Below, one piece after another: positions 13,233 to 25,890 of a stretch of DNA of 64,000 nucleotides. This stretch comes from Jacaranda mimosifolia (Eukaryota > Streptophyta > Magnoliopsida > Lamiales > Bignoniaceae). Each line of letters starts with the position of its first letter. Position 1 is the stretch's first letter. Location: contig CM032120.1 in NCBI GenBank assembly GCA_018894105.1, positions 26,682,710-26,746,709 of the forward strand, in the 5' to 3' direction. The notes beneath the pieces are model-generated. The model was not told the DNA's origin. It worked only from the letters and a program-made list of their open reading frames with translations, and did not search any database. Both the position numbers and the translations under genes were made by a program.

Positions 13233-14281
13233 ACGAGAAATGGGAAATTTGAGAGAAGGTGAACTTAGGCATAGATTAGGAACATTGGATTAGTCAGTAA
13301 TTACCATAAATAAATAAAAATCCAATCTTTGCTAGTTGGACAGTTTTTGTTTTTTTCTTTTGTTTGAGATAACCTTGGGATGGTTAGCATTGTTTAAGGA
13401 GCCATTATCTTTTTTTATCTATATTTAAATAACCCGAAAAGTTGAAATATATGCCTAAAATAGCATGATGAAGATGCTAAACAAGAGACCATTTGCATAA
13501 AACAATCTAAATCCAAGGAACCTTATCATTCCCTCCCTTTAAATAACCAAACTAAAGTATAATATATGATATACATAAAGGGATTAAAATGGCCCAAAAA
13601 GGTGAAGAAGCCAAAGAGCACTCAATTTCTAAGAGAACCAAATCAATATTGAACAATGAGAAGAAGAATCTCAGTCAAAGTAGTCAAACTTTTGAAACTT
13701 AAAAGCCAGTTTCTTTGCATCAGGGAATAAAGAGCCATAAGAAATTGGATAATTATATATCACAAAGACAGCCCCATCCAACCTCCCCTCCTCCACCACC
13801 CCCTCCCCACCCACCCAAAAAAAAAAAAAAGAAAAAAGAAAAAAAGAAAAAGAAAAATGCAAAGAGAAAAACAAATAAAGAAAAGAAGACTGCAAAATAT
13901 ATGCATGATGTGATAGGTGAAGCCAACTCATTAAGTTAATATGCTAATTCATTTCCCCTCCAGTTGAACTAATTCCTCTCTCTCTCTCTCTCTCTCTCTC
14001 ATATGCTAATTAAATAATTCAAATGGCAGGTTCTCAATCATCCCCTCCACTCCAAAGGAAACAGACATAATTGCTCCCAACAAACATATTCTTTTTTTGC
14101 ATTTGGAAACCTGCGCTCTTTGAAATATTCACTTGCTGCATTTTTCAGTATAAGAGGACTCACTCTATTCTCTCCTTTCTTCTCCACTGCATTCTTTTCA
14201 TAATTCTACGAAAGAGAAAAAGAATTATTATTCCTCCATCACCACCTTTTCCTAGTGGTTTTTTTCCAACTCTCCCATCCC
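13233..14281 (+). promoter_or_regulatory. Upstream region and probable 5' UTR of the BPS1-like gene
   Basis: This is non-coding. It contains a C-rich then A-rich low-complexity run at about 13780-13870 and a (CT)n microsatellite at about 13976-14001, followed by a pyrimidine-rich leader to the start codon. CT-rich tracts near transcription starts are common in plant promoters. No TATA box was assigned with confidence. Confidence 0.4.
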
Positions 14282-15326
14282 ATGATGAGTCATTCTTCTT
14301 CTGCTACCACTTCTGTCAGTGGCTTTTACAGTTTCCTAACACAAGAACTCAATAATCTTGATCATCTTTTCCTTTCCCAGAACTTCATGTCAATCAAGTT
14401 TCTTCAACATGTTCTCTCATCGCTTCGATCTTTCCATTCCCAGTTGACTCTTTTGGTTCAAAAACTACAGTTGCCTGTTGGAGAGAAATGGCTTGATGAG
14501 TATATGGATGAAAGCTCCAGGCTTTGGGAAGCTTGCCATGTGCTGAAATCAGGGGTATCTTCCATGGAGAACTACTATTCGTCCGCCGCCAATATAATAT
14601 CTTTGCTTGATGATCATCCTGTTTTAAACGCTCAACTTTCCCGCCAGGTTAGTATAATACTATCTATTTGCCCTTCAACAATCTTCAAGTATTTAATGAT
14701 CCTACTTATGCTCTAGATTCTTGTTTGGACAGGTTATTCGAGCTATCAACGGTTGCCAAAGGGAAATGATAGCACTGCAGGAGGAAAACAAGAGCATAGC
14801 AGAGACAAGAATGCAAACTCTATGTCTGAGGTTTGATGATAATGTCCTGGCAGAATCAAAGTTCAACAAGTACAATGGTTTCAGAGGAGTCTTATATGCA
14901 ATGAGGAACGTAAGCACATTGCTTTTGGTGATTTTACTTAGTGGGCTTGTGTATTTTTGGCCTGAAACAAGCTTCTGCCAAGGGGGCTATGGAGGGAACT
15001 CTGCATTCGGCTCAGCTTTCATGGTTTCAACTGCTACATTGCATCAGAGAGTGGTGAACACGATAAGCCAGCTGGAGTGTCAGCAGGGGATCCTTCTTCA
15101 CGAGCTACAAAAGGCCAGGTTTTCCATGGATGAGCTGAAAATGGAGATAGAAAGCACGCTGGAATACCAAGGGGAGATCGATATTCATGATAAAGTTGAA
15201 AACTTGAAGAGGTGTTTTGGAGTTCTGCAATGTGGGGCTGAGAGTATAATTGGGCAGCTTGATGATTTCTTTGATGAAATAGTTGAAGGTAGGAAGAAGC
15301 TTTTGGACATGTGCTCTCATAGGTAG
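14282..15326 (+). CDS. BPS1-like (BYPASS1-related, DUF793 family) protein, 319 aa, two exons
   Basis: Exons are 14282-14647 and 14733-15326, with a phase-0 GT-AG intron of 85 bp. The start is the first of two tandem ATGs ([10 protein letters not shown]); an upstream in-frame GTG was not used. The product is mostly helical. An N-terminal half contains [22 protein letters not shown], matching the conserved 'EKWxDxYLDxSxKLLDxC' segment of Arabidopsis BYPASS1. A single hydrophobic stretch ([17 protein letters not shown]) at about 182-198 could be a membrane segment. The C-terminal helical region holds heptad-like leucines. BYPASS1 in Arabidopsis prevents production of a root-derived signal that arrests shoots, but biochemical activity is unknown and this divergent clade may differ. 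The gene is convergent with the SHM6/7-type gene, an order I also recall from Arabidopsis. Confidence is high for the gene and moderate for the name. Confidence 0.85.
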
Positions 15327-18311
15327 GGACAGACAGAGACAGAGACAGAGAAAAAGAGAAAGAGATGTGAATTTGACTGTAAGAAATCAGATGATGGAGG
15401 AGGAGGAGGAATAGTAGTAGTAGTAGTAGTAGTAGTTCTAGATGTGATTTTTTCTGTTGTTTCTTTTTTTCTCTTTTGGAACCATTTTGCATTGTTATCT
15501 TGTTGAAGCTTTGAGTACAAGTATTCTAAGAGGAAGAAGACATGGAAGAAAATATTGAAGGGGAAAAAGAATATGATTCTTGCTTTCAAGAAAAGTAGCA
15601 TTACTATCTTAAGGGTAGAAACAAGAAGAATATGTTGGACAATAATAGCTTCAACAGAAAGCAAAATTTTCCCTGCAAAAAGAACAGATTCTTCTAATCA
15701 TATATCTGCTAATAAAATAGTTCATCTTTCTTGTTTTTCTCACAACACTAATACCCAAAACAAATATACCATATATATCCCTGGTAGCAGATACTGTGGC
15801 TTTATATCCTATGGGGAAAACAAAATACAAGAAAAGCCCAGTATCTGGTCTCTAACATTCCAAGCAAACAGAAGTTTACTGCCAGATCTGCAGTATGTAT
15901 GGCTTTGATCAAACATATGTATAATTGTGATTTTGTTGAAGAAAAACCTTTTTAAAAGAAAAGGAAAAGGAAAAGGAAAAAGATTAAGAAATTGCATAGT
16001 CTTTCAAGAATTGAAAGATGCTTCTCTCATCAAACAAAAAGGATGTGATTACACTGAAATAAAGTTAGAAAAAGGGAATGATGCTTCCTGCTTACATGAC
16101 AATCTCATTCTGCACAGAAAAATGACAGCTTCTTGGTAGATGGTAAAAATAATAGACAATCTTTTTTTTTAACTTAGGTTCTGGGTCAGCCTTCTACCAG
16201 ACTTCTTTTCCTTAATCCACCAAGACTAAGTTGTCTGGTTCATATTGAACTACCTTAAAGCAAAATAATTTGTATTGTGTTCTTCTCATACATCTGCCTG
16301 CCAAGTTTGAAAAAGGGTAAGGAGAAAGCAACTAAATTCATGCAAGAACTAACAACATAAGATTCGTTTTATGATGGGAATAGTTGAATCTCACTTATGG
16401 TGCCAGACAACACAAATAGTTTTCATTTAGATTTGACAGCAAAAGTCATTAGCAAATTGCAAAAATGCACTGAAGAGGAAAATGGAAAAAGATTGACAAT
16501 ACAACACCATCAAGCATTTTGATCAATGGCTGCCGGCCCCATTACTCCCAAAAAGTTTCTTGCTCAATGGAGTCATGCCTAATACAAGTGAGCAAACTAT
16601 ACTTCACTTGTATGTCTAATAAGCAATAACTGATGCCACTTGTTACAAGGGCAGTCAATGGGCCCACATTTTTTGCAGCATATTTGTTCAGTTAGCATGA
16701 TCAATACTAACACTCGTGCTTGATAAGTTTAAGAGAATACTCAAAATCATGCACCTTATGCATTCGCAATGTGCTGAAACGTAAGGCATATGATATTTAA
16801 GGGCTCATACCCAACCTCGTGATATTATAGATCCTAATATAATAAATTACACAAGAGCTTGCCTCAAGCGTGTGGTGCAACACACTCTCCTCTCCAGGCA
16901 CACGAGATAAGACTGGAAACTTATCTTTCTAACAAAGGTAATTAGAGAGAAACAACTTCGAAATTTATTTGGTATTACAATACGTGGGCATTGACAGGAG
17001 CCCAAACCTTTGCAGCGCCTCGACTCAGGCCCAAAACAAAAACTATATTGTTTGATAAAAATAATGAATTTGAGTAGCCTAAAGTAAATTTTAGAATATT
17101 AATATCAACGCTAACAAAAAGTAGAGCACATTAAAGTCTTCGCATATCAACTTTACTATTAAAAATCTTATATGCATTTTCATGATGGATTCTCCAAAGT
17201 TGTGATAGTAAAATAACTAATGATTCCACCTGCGAAACAATGATGAGAAAGTGGGAGAAGGCCGACATGAGAGAGAGAGAGAGAGAGAGAGAGAGTAAGG
17301 GGGTTTAATTGTAAGATTCCGGGGCTTTGCTTCAAAAAAGCAGTTTTTCTTTCCCTGCTGTGGGGCATTTGTCTGATTCTAGTTTTCCTTGGAATTGAAA
17401 CTTGAAAGCAATGGAAATTTGTGATTGTTTCCTGCTGCCCTGCTGTTGATGATATAATGTAAAGCTCCTCAAACTGAACAAAATATTTGAGGCCTCAAGT
17501 CCCATTACCAGATCTGACACTGTTTCTTGTTCCCCCCTCTCCCATTTATTTGCTGCTTAAAGTCTTCTCTCTTCTTTACAGCTTCCCACAGGACTGGTCT
17601 GGTTCCTTTCAAGTAGCTCACAAAATGATTTGCTTTTTGGCATTGCTAATGTTGTCTGGGGAGCTACTAACTAGAAAAGAGGAAAAGCCACCAAGCCTGA
17701 AGACAGTATTATAATAATAATAATAATAATAATCCAGCAGGCTACAAGAGGCAACCTCTTTCAGCAAATGCTTTGTTCTCTTAAATTTCTCAAGATGCAT
17801 ACATAAAGGCATCATCAGCTGAACCTCATAGCTCTGTAAACAATTCAATAATTGACAGTAAATAGTATAACTTCGTTGATAATTTCTTAGGAAGCACAAA
17901 AACAAAGGAACGCCTAAAATATAAATATAAATCCCTGGAGTTGCCCTCAATGGACAAAATGGTAACAAATGATACGGTGGGTCTTCAGCCCTCCTGCAAC
18001 AAATTCACATATAATTAACAAGACCAACAAAACTTTTTTATGGATGAAGCATGGCGGGACTCAGCCACTCTAAACACTTTTCATACTTTTTGAGTGGCCA
18101 AACTGCCTCCACCCTCAGCATATACCATAAACAGGTTTTCTGGTGCATGCCATGATTCAGACAAGCACAAAAGACTGGCCACAAAATCATAAAAAGCCCC
18201 CATTACTTGGTCAGAAAAGAATCCATTGTCATTCCGAAGTTACTATGTACACTGGACATCGGGCTTGGACAGAAGAGCGTATTCCGCTGCCAAAAGCCCA
18301 CCTAGACCAGG
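15327..18311. other. Convergent intergenic region between the BPS1-like and SHMT genes
   Basis: The left part is the likely 3' UTR of the BPS1-like gene, with (GGA)n and (GTA)n microsatellites at about 15390-15436. The right part (about 17.5-18.3 kb) is probably 3' UTR of the SHMT gene on the opposite strand. Between them are a (GA)n tract at about 17267-17295 and an (ATA)n tract at about 17712-17733. No reading frame here has family similarity, and nothing else was recognised. Confidence 0.5.
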
Positions 18312-21300
18312 TTATCCATCAAATCCTGGCATTGCAAACTGCGAGGCAAAACTTTCTACTCGCGCTCGAAGTTCAATGATATCCTTGTTGTTCTCAAGCC
18401 CCTTCAGAAAAGATTTTGGCAGTTTCCCATGTTCTTTCTGCACAGAACTTGCAATCTGAGCAGCTCTAAGGAGAAATTCTGCCATCGTCTCAAAATCAGC
18501 CTCAACACAGCCTCTTGATGTCATTGCAGGTGTACCTGGGGAACAAACATGAAAGACCTATCACTAGTGCACAAAAACCGCTACATACTAAGGATGCAAG
18601 AAAAGTCTACAATGCACAACTCAAGCTCAAGTCCAGATCGCAAGCTTTTATTCATTTTAATATTTAATTTTATCATTCACAATACTGAAATATTAATCAT
18701 ATTATTATTTTCATTAACAACAACAGTGAGGATATTGATTATTTTATTATAATACTATTGAGTTAAAAAATTATTTATTGAATTAAAAATAAAACAGTAT
18801 AAAGATTATGTAATAACAATTAGATGTTACAGTAAAATAAAAATAATCTAACTCACAATAATAAATTTGATAGCATATGGAAATAATAATGATAAGGATG
18901 AATAATATATTGTTTTGACTAATGAATAAATTATTTAAATAAATTTAAATATCATAATTTTTTTATAAATGAGCTGGAGCTTATAATTCAAGCTCAAGCC
19001 TAATTTTACAAGCTCGAGGAGCATTCAAATCGAAAATTTCCAAAAGTTCAGCTCGACCTCGACCGATTTGCTCGCACATTGCATATATCACTGACTAAAC
19101 TCTATAGATCTATTTAACAGCAAGTAACATGATGTTCACATACCAATCCTCACGCCTCCAGGAGTGATATTGCCATTGTCATCAAAAATTGTAACTTTAT
19201 TGAGGGTGATGTGACAGAACTCACAAACCTTCTCAAAATTTTTACCTGTAAATTGCAGAATATAGACATGATCAATGCATGCAGTGGAGCTGAAGCATGA
19301 GCAGAATTTACAATTAACTAACACATGAATCCAGCACATTTTAAGCTATACAATGAATGAAAAACTTGGAATATTAATGCATTACACGACAGCAGACAAA
19401 GAAAAAAGTCGCAAAGACAATCTAAGATGTCAAATAAAGCAACCACAAAGTCAACCAATGACATAATTCGCATTTCTATGCAGAAAAAGTGAAAAACTAA
19501 CAGGCCCATAGGACTATTTTAGATTCAAGTCTACTGAAAACATCCAGTCTAGCATTCATCAGCAAGTAATAGTCAGAATTCAGTCAACAAAGAGTTTCTA
19601 ATCATTGAATTGGGCTGGAGACCAACCAAAACCTTCAGTTAAAAGATCCATACCCTTAATTTGTGGCAACTGATAACTCACTCTTGAGAGCTCAGCCAAA
19701 AAGTAGTCAATGAAAACCTCAGAACTATCAAACTTGCAAGTTCAAGTTTCAAAAAATGATATCAACTACTAGGAAGTACTAACCATAATACAATGAAAGC
19801 CTATATAGCCTTAAAAATCAGTCTACCAGCCTAGATTTCTGCAGCTATGTCAAAATGGTGAAATATTGTTACCTGGTTAGACCCCATGTCCCCCAGTTAC
19901 AGAGAATGTCATATCCATGCAAAGAAGCAAAGCAATGACATGACTTTACCAAAACTAGGGAAAACATACAGACACATCATACTAAAAGATCAAAAGTTTC
20001 ATGCATGCTAAAGGTGGAAGCAACATCAGTACCATAATGTCGAACAAAGTACACACGTCTATCAACGCAATTCATTTTTAAATTAGAAACTAGGCTGCAG
20101 TATGGATCATGACAATGGTAATTCCCTAAAAGAAACAACACTTTTCCTTTATGTATTAAAAAGAAGATGGTTTTTTCCCTACTAAATGAATAGTTATGCA
20201 AAAACTTAACCACACACCTCAAACTCCAACGGAAGCGTACCGTCAAATCTAGTTTGTTAATTAGACCGTGAAAATCCATGCTGCAGTTCAGCTCATTGAA
20301 TAATTTGATCACAACACATACTGTGAGGTAAAAGAATTGCAGTAACAAAAACAGACATGCATAGGTCACGCACTCCATCATTTAATTTTGAATGTTACTT
20401 TCATTTCAATTGCTGTATTGATTTCTTCTATGTTGTCTACTTCTACTTCTCTACCTTATTTCCCCCATCATTATCATCTGCCCACATTTTATATAGCAGC
20501 ACATTTGAACATTTACTAATCAATCCAGAATGCTTTGCTATCTGATCTGACCTGAATCTGTGTACACCACATGAACAAAAATTATCTATCAACAAGGAAA
20601 TCATAACCCCTAGGACAAATCGCATGATATCAACATGATTCGGCAGTTAAATGTTGAAATAGCATCAAAACAATAAGTTGCGTGCCTGTCAATCCAAAAT
20701 TTCTTAGATCCCAAAGCAATAGATGGTTATCGGTGCCCCCAGTGACAAGTTTGCAATTTCTTCTAGACAAAGCTGCCGCTAAAGCCTGAGCATTTTTCTT
20801 AACTTGTTGCATATATGTCTTGTACTCAGGAGTAGCCACTTGCTTCAGGGCTATTGCAAGGGCCGCAATGTGATTATTGTGTGGCCCACCTTGCAATGCT
20901 GGAAAAACAGCAAAATTAATCTTTTCCTCAAAATCATATTTATCGCTGCCATCTCCTTGACTCAAAAGCATGCCTCTCTTCTTCGGCTTTGGTCCCTTCC
21001 TATAGAAAATAATTCCTCCCCTCGGACCTCGAAGACTTTTATGAGTAGTGGAGGTAACAACATCACAATATTCAAAAGGACTTGAACACTCCTGCATTTA
21101 AAATTTTGTGCACGGTCAAATCAAGGAATCCAAATATCAAAAGGAGAAACGACTTTGAAAATCAACTCTTACAGAATATGGATTAAATACCACAAGGCAG
21201 ATAAGATGACAGTATTGGCAAATAAGCATATTGATCGATTCTCATTTCACCAAATTTTGAATAAGCTCAAAGAATGGAACTTTATTGCAGCATTTCTTTA

Positions 21301-23481
21301 TGTTTACAACACAAAAGATGTGTCTGCAGCATTCTTTCAAATGAAGCAAGCATACTGATCAATTCTCACATTGCCATAATTTTTAATCAGCTCAGAGGAT
21401 GGAACTTTATTGCATAATTTGTATATGTTTAAGATGCCAAAACTGTGGCCATAGGAAGAACTTAATCTGCATTACCAACCATGTGCAGCATTCTTGTAAA
21501 TGTCACAATCAAGTAGACATTTTAATTGCCAAAAGAATGTTATTATGCACATTTGAATCAGTTTACAGACATAAAATGTAGATCCTTACCATGACAACAT
21601 CTGAGTAAAAATCAAGTGGCTTTAAACTCCAATGATAATCGAAGGCAGTCCCCAGCGTAAATACATACTATGTAACATTATTCAAGTAAATGCAAGAACA
21701 CTTAAGTCCAGTCCTCATCTAGCTGGACTATGGTAGAATGTAAAATATAAAAAAATTGAATTTGATCAGCAACAAGCACAAATTAAACAAATGAAAAGCA
21801 CGGATCCTTGGAATAAAAGAACCATCCATCCCAAGTTAGTCGTTTAACTCAGCAATGACACTACTATGCAGTGATGTCCCAAAAAAATAGCTCAACATAC
21901 AAGTTACTTAGTACCATGCAACATGCAGAAAATGCATTTCATAAATTAGTGGAGGAAAGGGAAACAGCTAACTTGCCTGGTTCCCTATAAGCTAAAGTCG
22001 TTGCTCAATCAGGAACAAACAGATAGACTAATATAGTAGCCAACAACGCAAGTTTCTTTGCATACAGTAATTCTGCATCTAAATTAGTCATGTGCGCATG
22101 TACTATTTTAAGGTAAACAAGCCACACTAACCAAAATACACGGCATGATACAATTCAACTTAAAAGGCAAACAAGACTATGACATGAAACACTATTTACT
22201 GATCAGAAAATACAATATAGGGAAGATACTATTACTCTATAGACTTCGCAGAGTTGGAAGAGTCACATTGAAGTACAAATGCCTTAATGAGATGGACATA
22301 TATGAACGAAGTCTGAAAACAAAAATATACAAGCAAACAAAACAAAAATGTTCAATAAAAAGAAAATCCAAACCCGAAATGAAAAAAGAAAAAGGCACAA
22401 AGATTTTCACCTTAGCAGCAATAAGACCACTAATCTGAGCCATGTCACATAACAAAACTGCACCACATTTGTCTGCTATTTGTCTAAATCTTGCATAGTC
22501 CCATTCCCGAGGATATGAACTCCCCCCACAAATCAATATCTTGGGGCGATAATCAAGTGCCCTCTCCTCAAGCTTCTCATAGTCTATATACCCAGTCTGT
22601 GGGTTCACCTTATATGGCAGACTCTCAAAAAATATTGAGGCACCCGACATTTTCCTCCCATTAGGCAAATAACATCCATGACTCGTATTCCCTCCAGAGG
22701 GTGTGTCTAACCCCATTATCCTATCCCCCGGTAACAAAAGCCCAGTATAGACAGCAAAATTGGCAGATGTACACGAGTAAGATTGCACATTCACACCCCA
22801 ACTTTCAGAATCAAGCCCAAAAGCAGCCAAAGCGCGCTCACAACAAAGTGTTTCAATCTCATCAATATACTGATTCCCGCCATAGTAGCGGGCACTGGGC
22901 ATCCCTTCAGAGTATTTATTAGTCAAGTGGCTTCCCAGCGCCTCCATCACAGCTTTGCACACAAAATTCTCGGAGGCAATCAATTCTATCCCTTTAAACT
23001 GCCTCTGCTTCTCCTTTTCCATAATTTTGAAAATATCGGGGTCAGCATTTTGCAAGCTCTGATTCCCCCAAGACCTGACGGCACTCCTGCGTGATTCCAT
23101 CTCATTGGAAGAAACCCTAAATCCCTTCAAAGAGGAAGACGACACCGTAGAGGAGCCCGAATCATTGTCCCGCTTCCGCTTCAACGTCATGGAGTGCCCC
23201 AAAATCCGGAACTCCTCAACGTCTTTCTCCTCATCCTCCTCTTTATCATCATTTTCAGACGAATTGTTTTTCGATTGGTGACTCTCTGTTTGCTGGTCCA
23301 ACAATTGGAGTGGAATCGATGGCACAGGATGCAAAGGGTCTCGAACCCTCGACTCGATCTGAAAGGAAATCGAATCATCGGTAATTTTCGAGGCCCCATT
23401 ATTGTTCAACGGCGCCGCCGAAACATGAGATAAAAACCCTAACGATAGGCCAGTATTCCCCGGCTGTTGAGTCAAATCCAT
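18312..23481 (-). CDS. SHM7: Serine hydroxymethyltransferase, SHM6/SHM7-type with long N-terminal extension; 4 exons, 600 aa
   Basis: Exons on the minus strand: 23481-22411, 21091-20686, 19245-19144, 18535-18312, summing to 601 codons. The enzyme interconverts serine + tetrahydrofolate and glycine + methylene-tetrahydrofolate using PLP. The first ~135 residues are an acidic, serine-rich extension with a basic KRKR (101-104) that could be a nuclear signal. This extension marks the SHM6/SHM7 clade; Arabidopsis SHM7 (MSA1) is nuclear and linked to SAM supply and DNA methylation. The core begins near [14 protein letters not shown]. The PLP lysine is K375 in [13 protein letters not shown]. The motif usually read as DMAH is DMAQ here (Q349), and the usual GSPANF is CTSANF; I believe such changes mark this clade but could not check. 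The second intron (20685-19246) needs a GC donor to keep frame. The start was set at MDLTQQ, because the upstream run of phenylalanines is 5' UTR poly-purine read in frame. The symbol could equally be SHM6. Confidence 0.92.
18585..19080. mobile_element. Possible MITE in SHMT intron 3
   Basis: The segment has 'caagctcaagtcc' words near its left end and 'cagctcgacctcgacc' near its right, with very AT-rich sequence between. The composition recalls the hAT-like MITE at 57.5-57.8 kb, whose ends are also rich in GAGCTC/AAGCTC words. I could not fix termini or a target duplication, so this is tentative. Confidence 0.3.
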
Positions 23482-24114
23482 TACCGCAACCCAAAAAAAA
23501 AAAAAAAATCCCAAAACCCAAAATAACTGCTGATTTTAGCTTCTTTTCGCTTTTAATAGAACAGAATAAAACCCTTAACACCCCAACAAGCTAAGACTCA
23601 ACAGAGTCGACAACAAAGACAGGAACACGAACAACGGCCGGCGAAGGAACAATAACAGCAAGAGGCGGCGGAGGCAGTCACTGCAACGGAGAAAGAAACT
23701 TCCATGGAAAAAAAGAAATGATTATATGAAAATTGAAATGCTTTTTCCTTTTCGCAGGTAAGAACACAAAAAACCTCGTAAATGGAGAATCAGAACAGTG
23801 AATTTTAATATAAAATAACAACAAATATACCAAAGGGGGCGGAGATTTTATATGAGGAGGAGTAGATTTGACAAGAAGAGGGGCAGATTATAGTTAGGCA
23901 TGAATGTGGACGGGTTTGAGAATGGAGGAGACTCCGGTGACTGCCCGTTTATTAGAGATGGTAGTTAATTGACTGGGGCTGGGGCGGACCTCCAAGGGTG
24001 GGAATTTGCTGCACTTGGCCTTTTTATTGAGCCTCCACTGATTTGTTTGCTCATGATCCATGGGTCTTGGCCCTTGGGTCGAATCCCCACAATCATTAAT
24101 TGCTGGGGTATAAG
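23482..24114 (-). promoter_or_regulatory. Upstream region and 5' UTR of the SHMT gene
   Basis: This is the 5' flank of the SHM6/7-type gene, up to where the A1 repeat block begins. It carries a poly-A/T run immediately upstream of the start and a GC-richer, GGCGG-containing segment at about 23625-23690, consistent with a 5' UTR. No motif was strong enough to annotate separately. Confidence 0.4.
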
Positions 24115-24191
24115 TGTGGGTCTATTGTAAATCTGGTGAAGTTTAGGTAGTGTTCGACTTGAGATTTTAAATTTTATTACAATAAAAAATT

Positions 24192-25227
24192 GGATTTAAC
24201 ATCTGCACTATAAGGTATGTATCAAATACTTTTTTTTCCTTTTAAAATCTTCAAATACCCCCTTTAAGAGTGTCAAATACTCTCCCTGTATTATAAAAAA
24301 TCTTCAAATACCCCCCTCAAGTCATCTGTAGTTAGTAAAATAGCTGACGGTGTCAAAACTCTATAGTAAATTATTGATTTAACCTCAAAAAATAATTAAA
24401 TCGTATAAAAACCTGGAATGCATGGCTTTTTTCATAAAGTAATAATAAATTATAAGTGAAATATAACAAAACCTATATATTATTATATATTTTTTATATC
24501 CCAAAATGAATGCAAATTTAAAAAAAATTACACAGACATTTACGAAATAAAAATATGTATAATGGTCCCATATATTTTTTCCATACAAGCAGCTTATGTT
24601 TTGTTGGTTCCATATGTTCTGTATTAAAATAAAGTTGTTTAATGTTCTTTTAAAAAAAAGAAATAATTTAATGTTTTTATTGGGTTAGGAATTAGATGAT
24701 ACTTTAAATCCTAAAATAAAAGTAACAAAATTAAAGTAAGAAACTTGAATATTATATAGTATATTACAATGGTATTTTGGACATAAAATTTTTCAACAAT
24801 CATATGTGTAAAAGAAAAATAATTTTAGTGCTATATCAACCAAACAATCATTACTTTTCTAACGACAAAGAAGTTTGAGTTAGGTATGCCAAGGATAGAT
24901 TTGTCTGCATAGAAAAAAAAAATCATGTATCTTATATTTTTTATGTTATTTAGTTATTTTTTTAGGTTAAATCAGTAATTTACTATAGAGTTTTGACAAT
25001 GCCAGCTATTTTACTAACGACACATGATTTTAAGGGGGATATTTGAAGATTTTTTGTAGTATAGGTGGTATTTGACACCTTTAAGGGGAGTATTTGAAGG
25101 TTTTGAATATAGAGATGGATATTTAATACATACCCCATAGTACATGAGATATTTAATACATACCCCATAGTACATGAGATATTTGATACATACCCCATAA
25201 TACAGGGGAGTAAAATAAATTTAACCC
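24192..25227. mobile_element. Foldback/MULE-like element with ~190-bp inverted arms, in A1
   Basis: The left arm starts GGATTTAACATC and the right arm ends TAAATTTAACCC. Inward, both arms share in inverted orientation 'ggtatgtatcaaata', 'cttcaaatacccccctt'-like text, 'gttagtaaaatagctg' and 'gtcaaaactctatagtaaatta'. The element is absent at the matching point of A2. Flanking TAAA(A)ATT-like sequence is compatible with a decayed 9-bp duplication. No protein is encoded. Its right arm contains a 30-bp unit repeated three times at about 25110-25200. Confidence 0.7.
25110..25202. repeat. Three tandem copies of a 30-bp unit
   Basis: A unit reading 'atatttaatacatacccc' plus 'atagtacatgag' is repeated three times with very few differences. 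It lies inside the right arm of the foldback element, so the arms are now unequal in length. The local expansion happened after the element formed. Confidence 0.75.
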
Positions 25228-25254
25228 TAAAATTTATTTAAATAAGTATTAAGT

Positions 25255-25687
25255 GCCCATTTGGATATGTTTTCAAATTTATTTTTTGTTTTTTATTAAT
25301 TTTAAAAAATAAAAAGTTAGTTATGAGTTTAAATTTAAAAATAAAATGGTATTTGCTTGTTTTGTTAAAAAGTAATGCTAAAAGTAGGTATAGAGTTGAA
25401 AAATCAGTTGATTTATATTTTTTTTATGTTTTAAAAAATATTTTTTTAAAATATATGCAGATTTTATTAATTTTAAAATGATAGTTAGTACTTTATATTA
25501 AATCAAATTTGAATTTGATTGATGTGATAATAAAATAATGGGGTAGGTTTAAAAAGAGAGTGAATGAGGAATTCTTTGAGTGAAAATTACTAGAAGTTGG
25601 TAGTTTTCTATTACTTGAAATTGGCAGTTTTCTATTTTTCTTTTGTAAATAAAATGAAAAGGAATGGTGAAAATAAAAACAAATGGG
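25255..25687. mobile_element. hAT-like MITE, 433 bp, in A1
   Basis: Ends are GCCCATTTGGATATG on the left and ACAAATGGG on the right (short inverted termini). Flanking 8-mers TATTAAGT and TTCTAAGT each differ by one base from TACTAAGT at the uninterrupted site in A2. This fits an 8-bp target duplication. It is AT-rich with no coding capacity. Confidence 0.6.
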
Positions 25688-25890
25688 TTCTAAGTTTGTT
25701 GTTATTTTAAATTTTCTAATCTAAATGCATAATGATTATGATTTTTAGTATGGATATTCAAAAGATGTATTAAATATTAGGATTCCGCAATAACAAGGGC
25801 TCGAGAAATATAAGAATATTTTTATTAGTTTTGAGTAAATGTTTAAAATAAGAGAATTTCTGTCTCATGGGCATGCTTCCAACATAAAGT

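Noticed and set aside
14255..14281. An upstream in-frame start for the BPS1-like protein
   Set aside because: The codon at 14255 is GTG, not ATG. The first ATG in frame is at 14282.
15034..15664. Minus-strand reading frames over the BPS1-like exon 2 and its 3' end
   Set aside because: They overlap a well-supported gene on the other strand and are driven by (GTA)n and (GA)n repeats.
22237..23514. An apparent longer SHMT N-terminus starting MGFFFFFW
   Set aside because: The phenylalanines come from an A/T run in the 5' UTR. MDLTQQ at 23481 is the natural start. The C-terminal part of that frame past 22411 is intron.
24983..25198. Frame with repeated GYVLNISCTM, possibly a repeat protein
   Set aside because: It is the translation of the three 30-bp tandem units in a transposon arm.
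25110..25202. A CRISPR-like array of 30-bp units
   Set aside because: The units are directly adjacent without spacers, and this is plant DNA.
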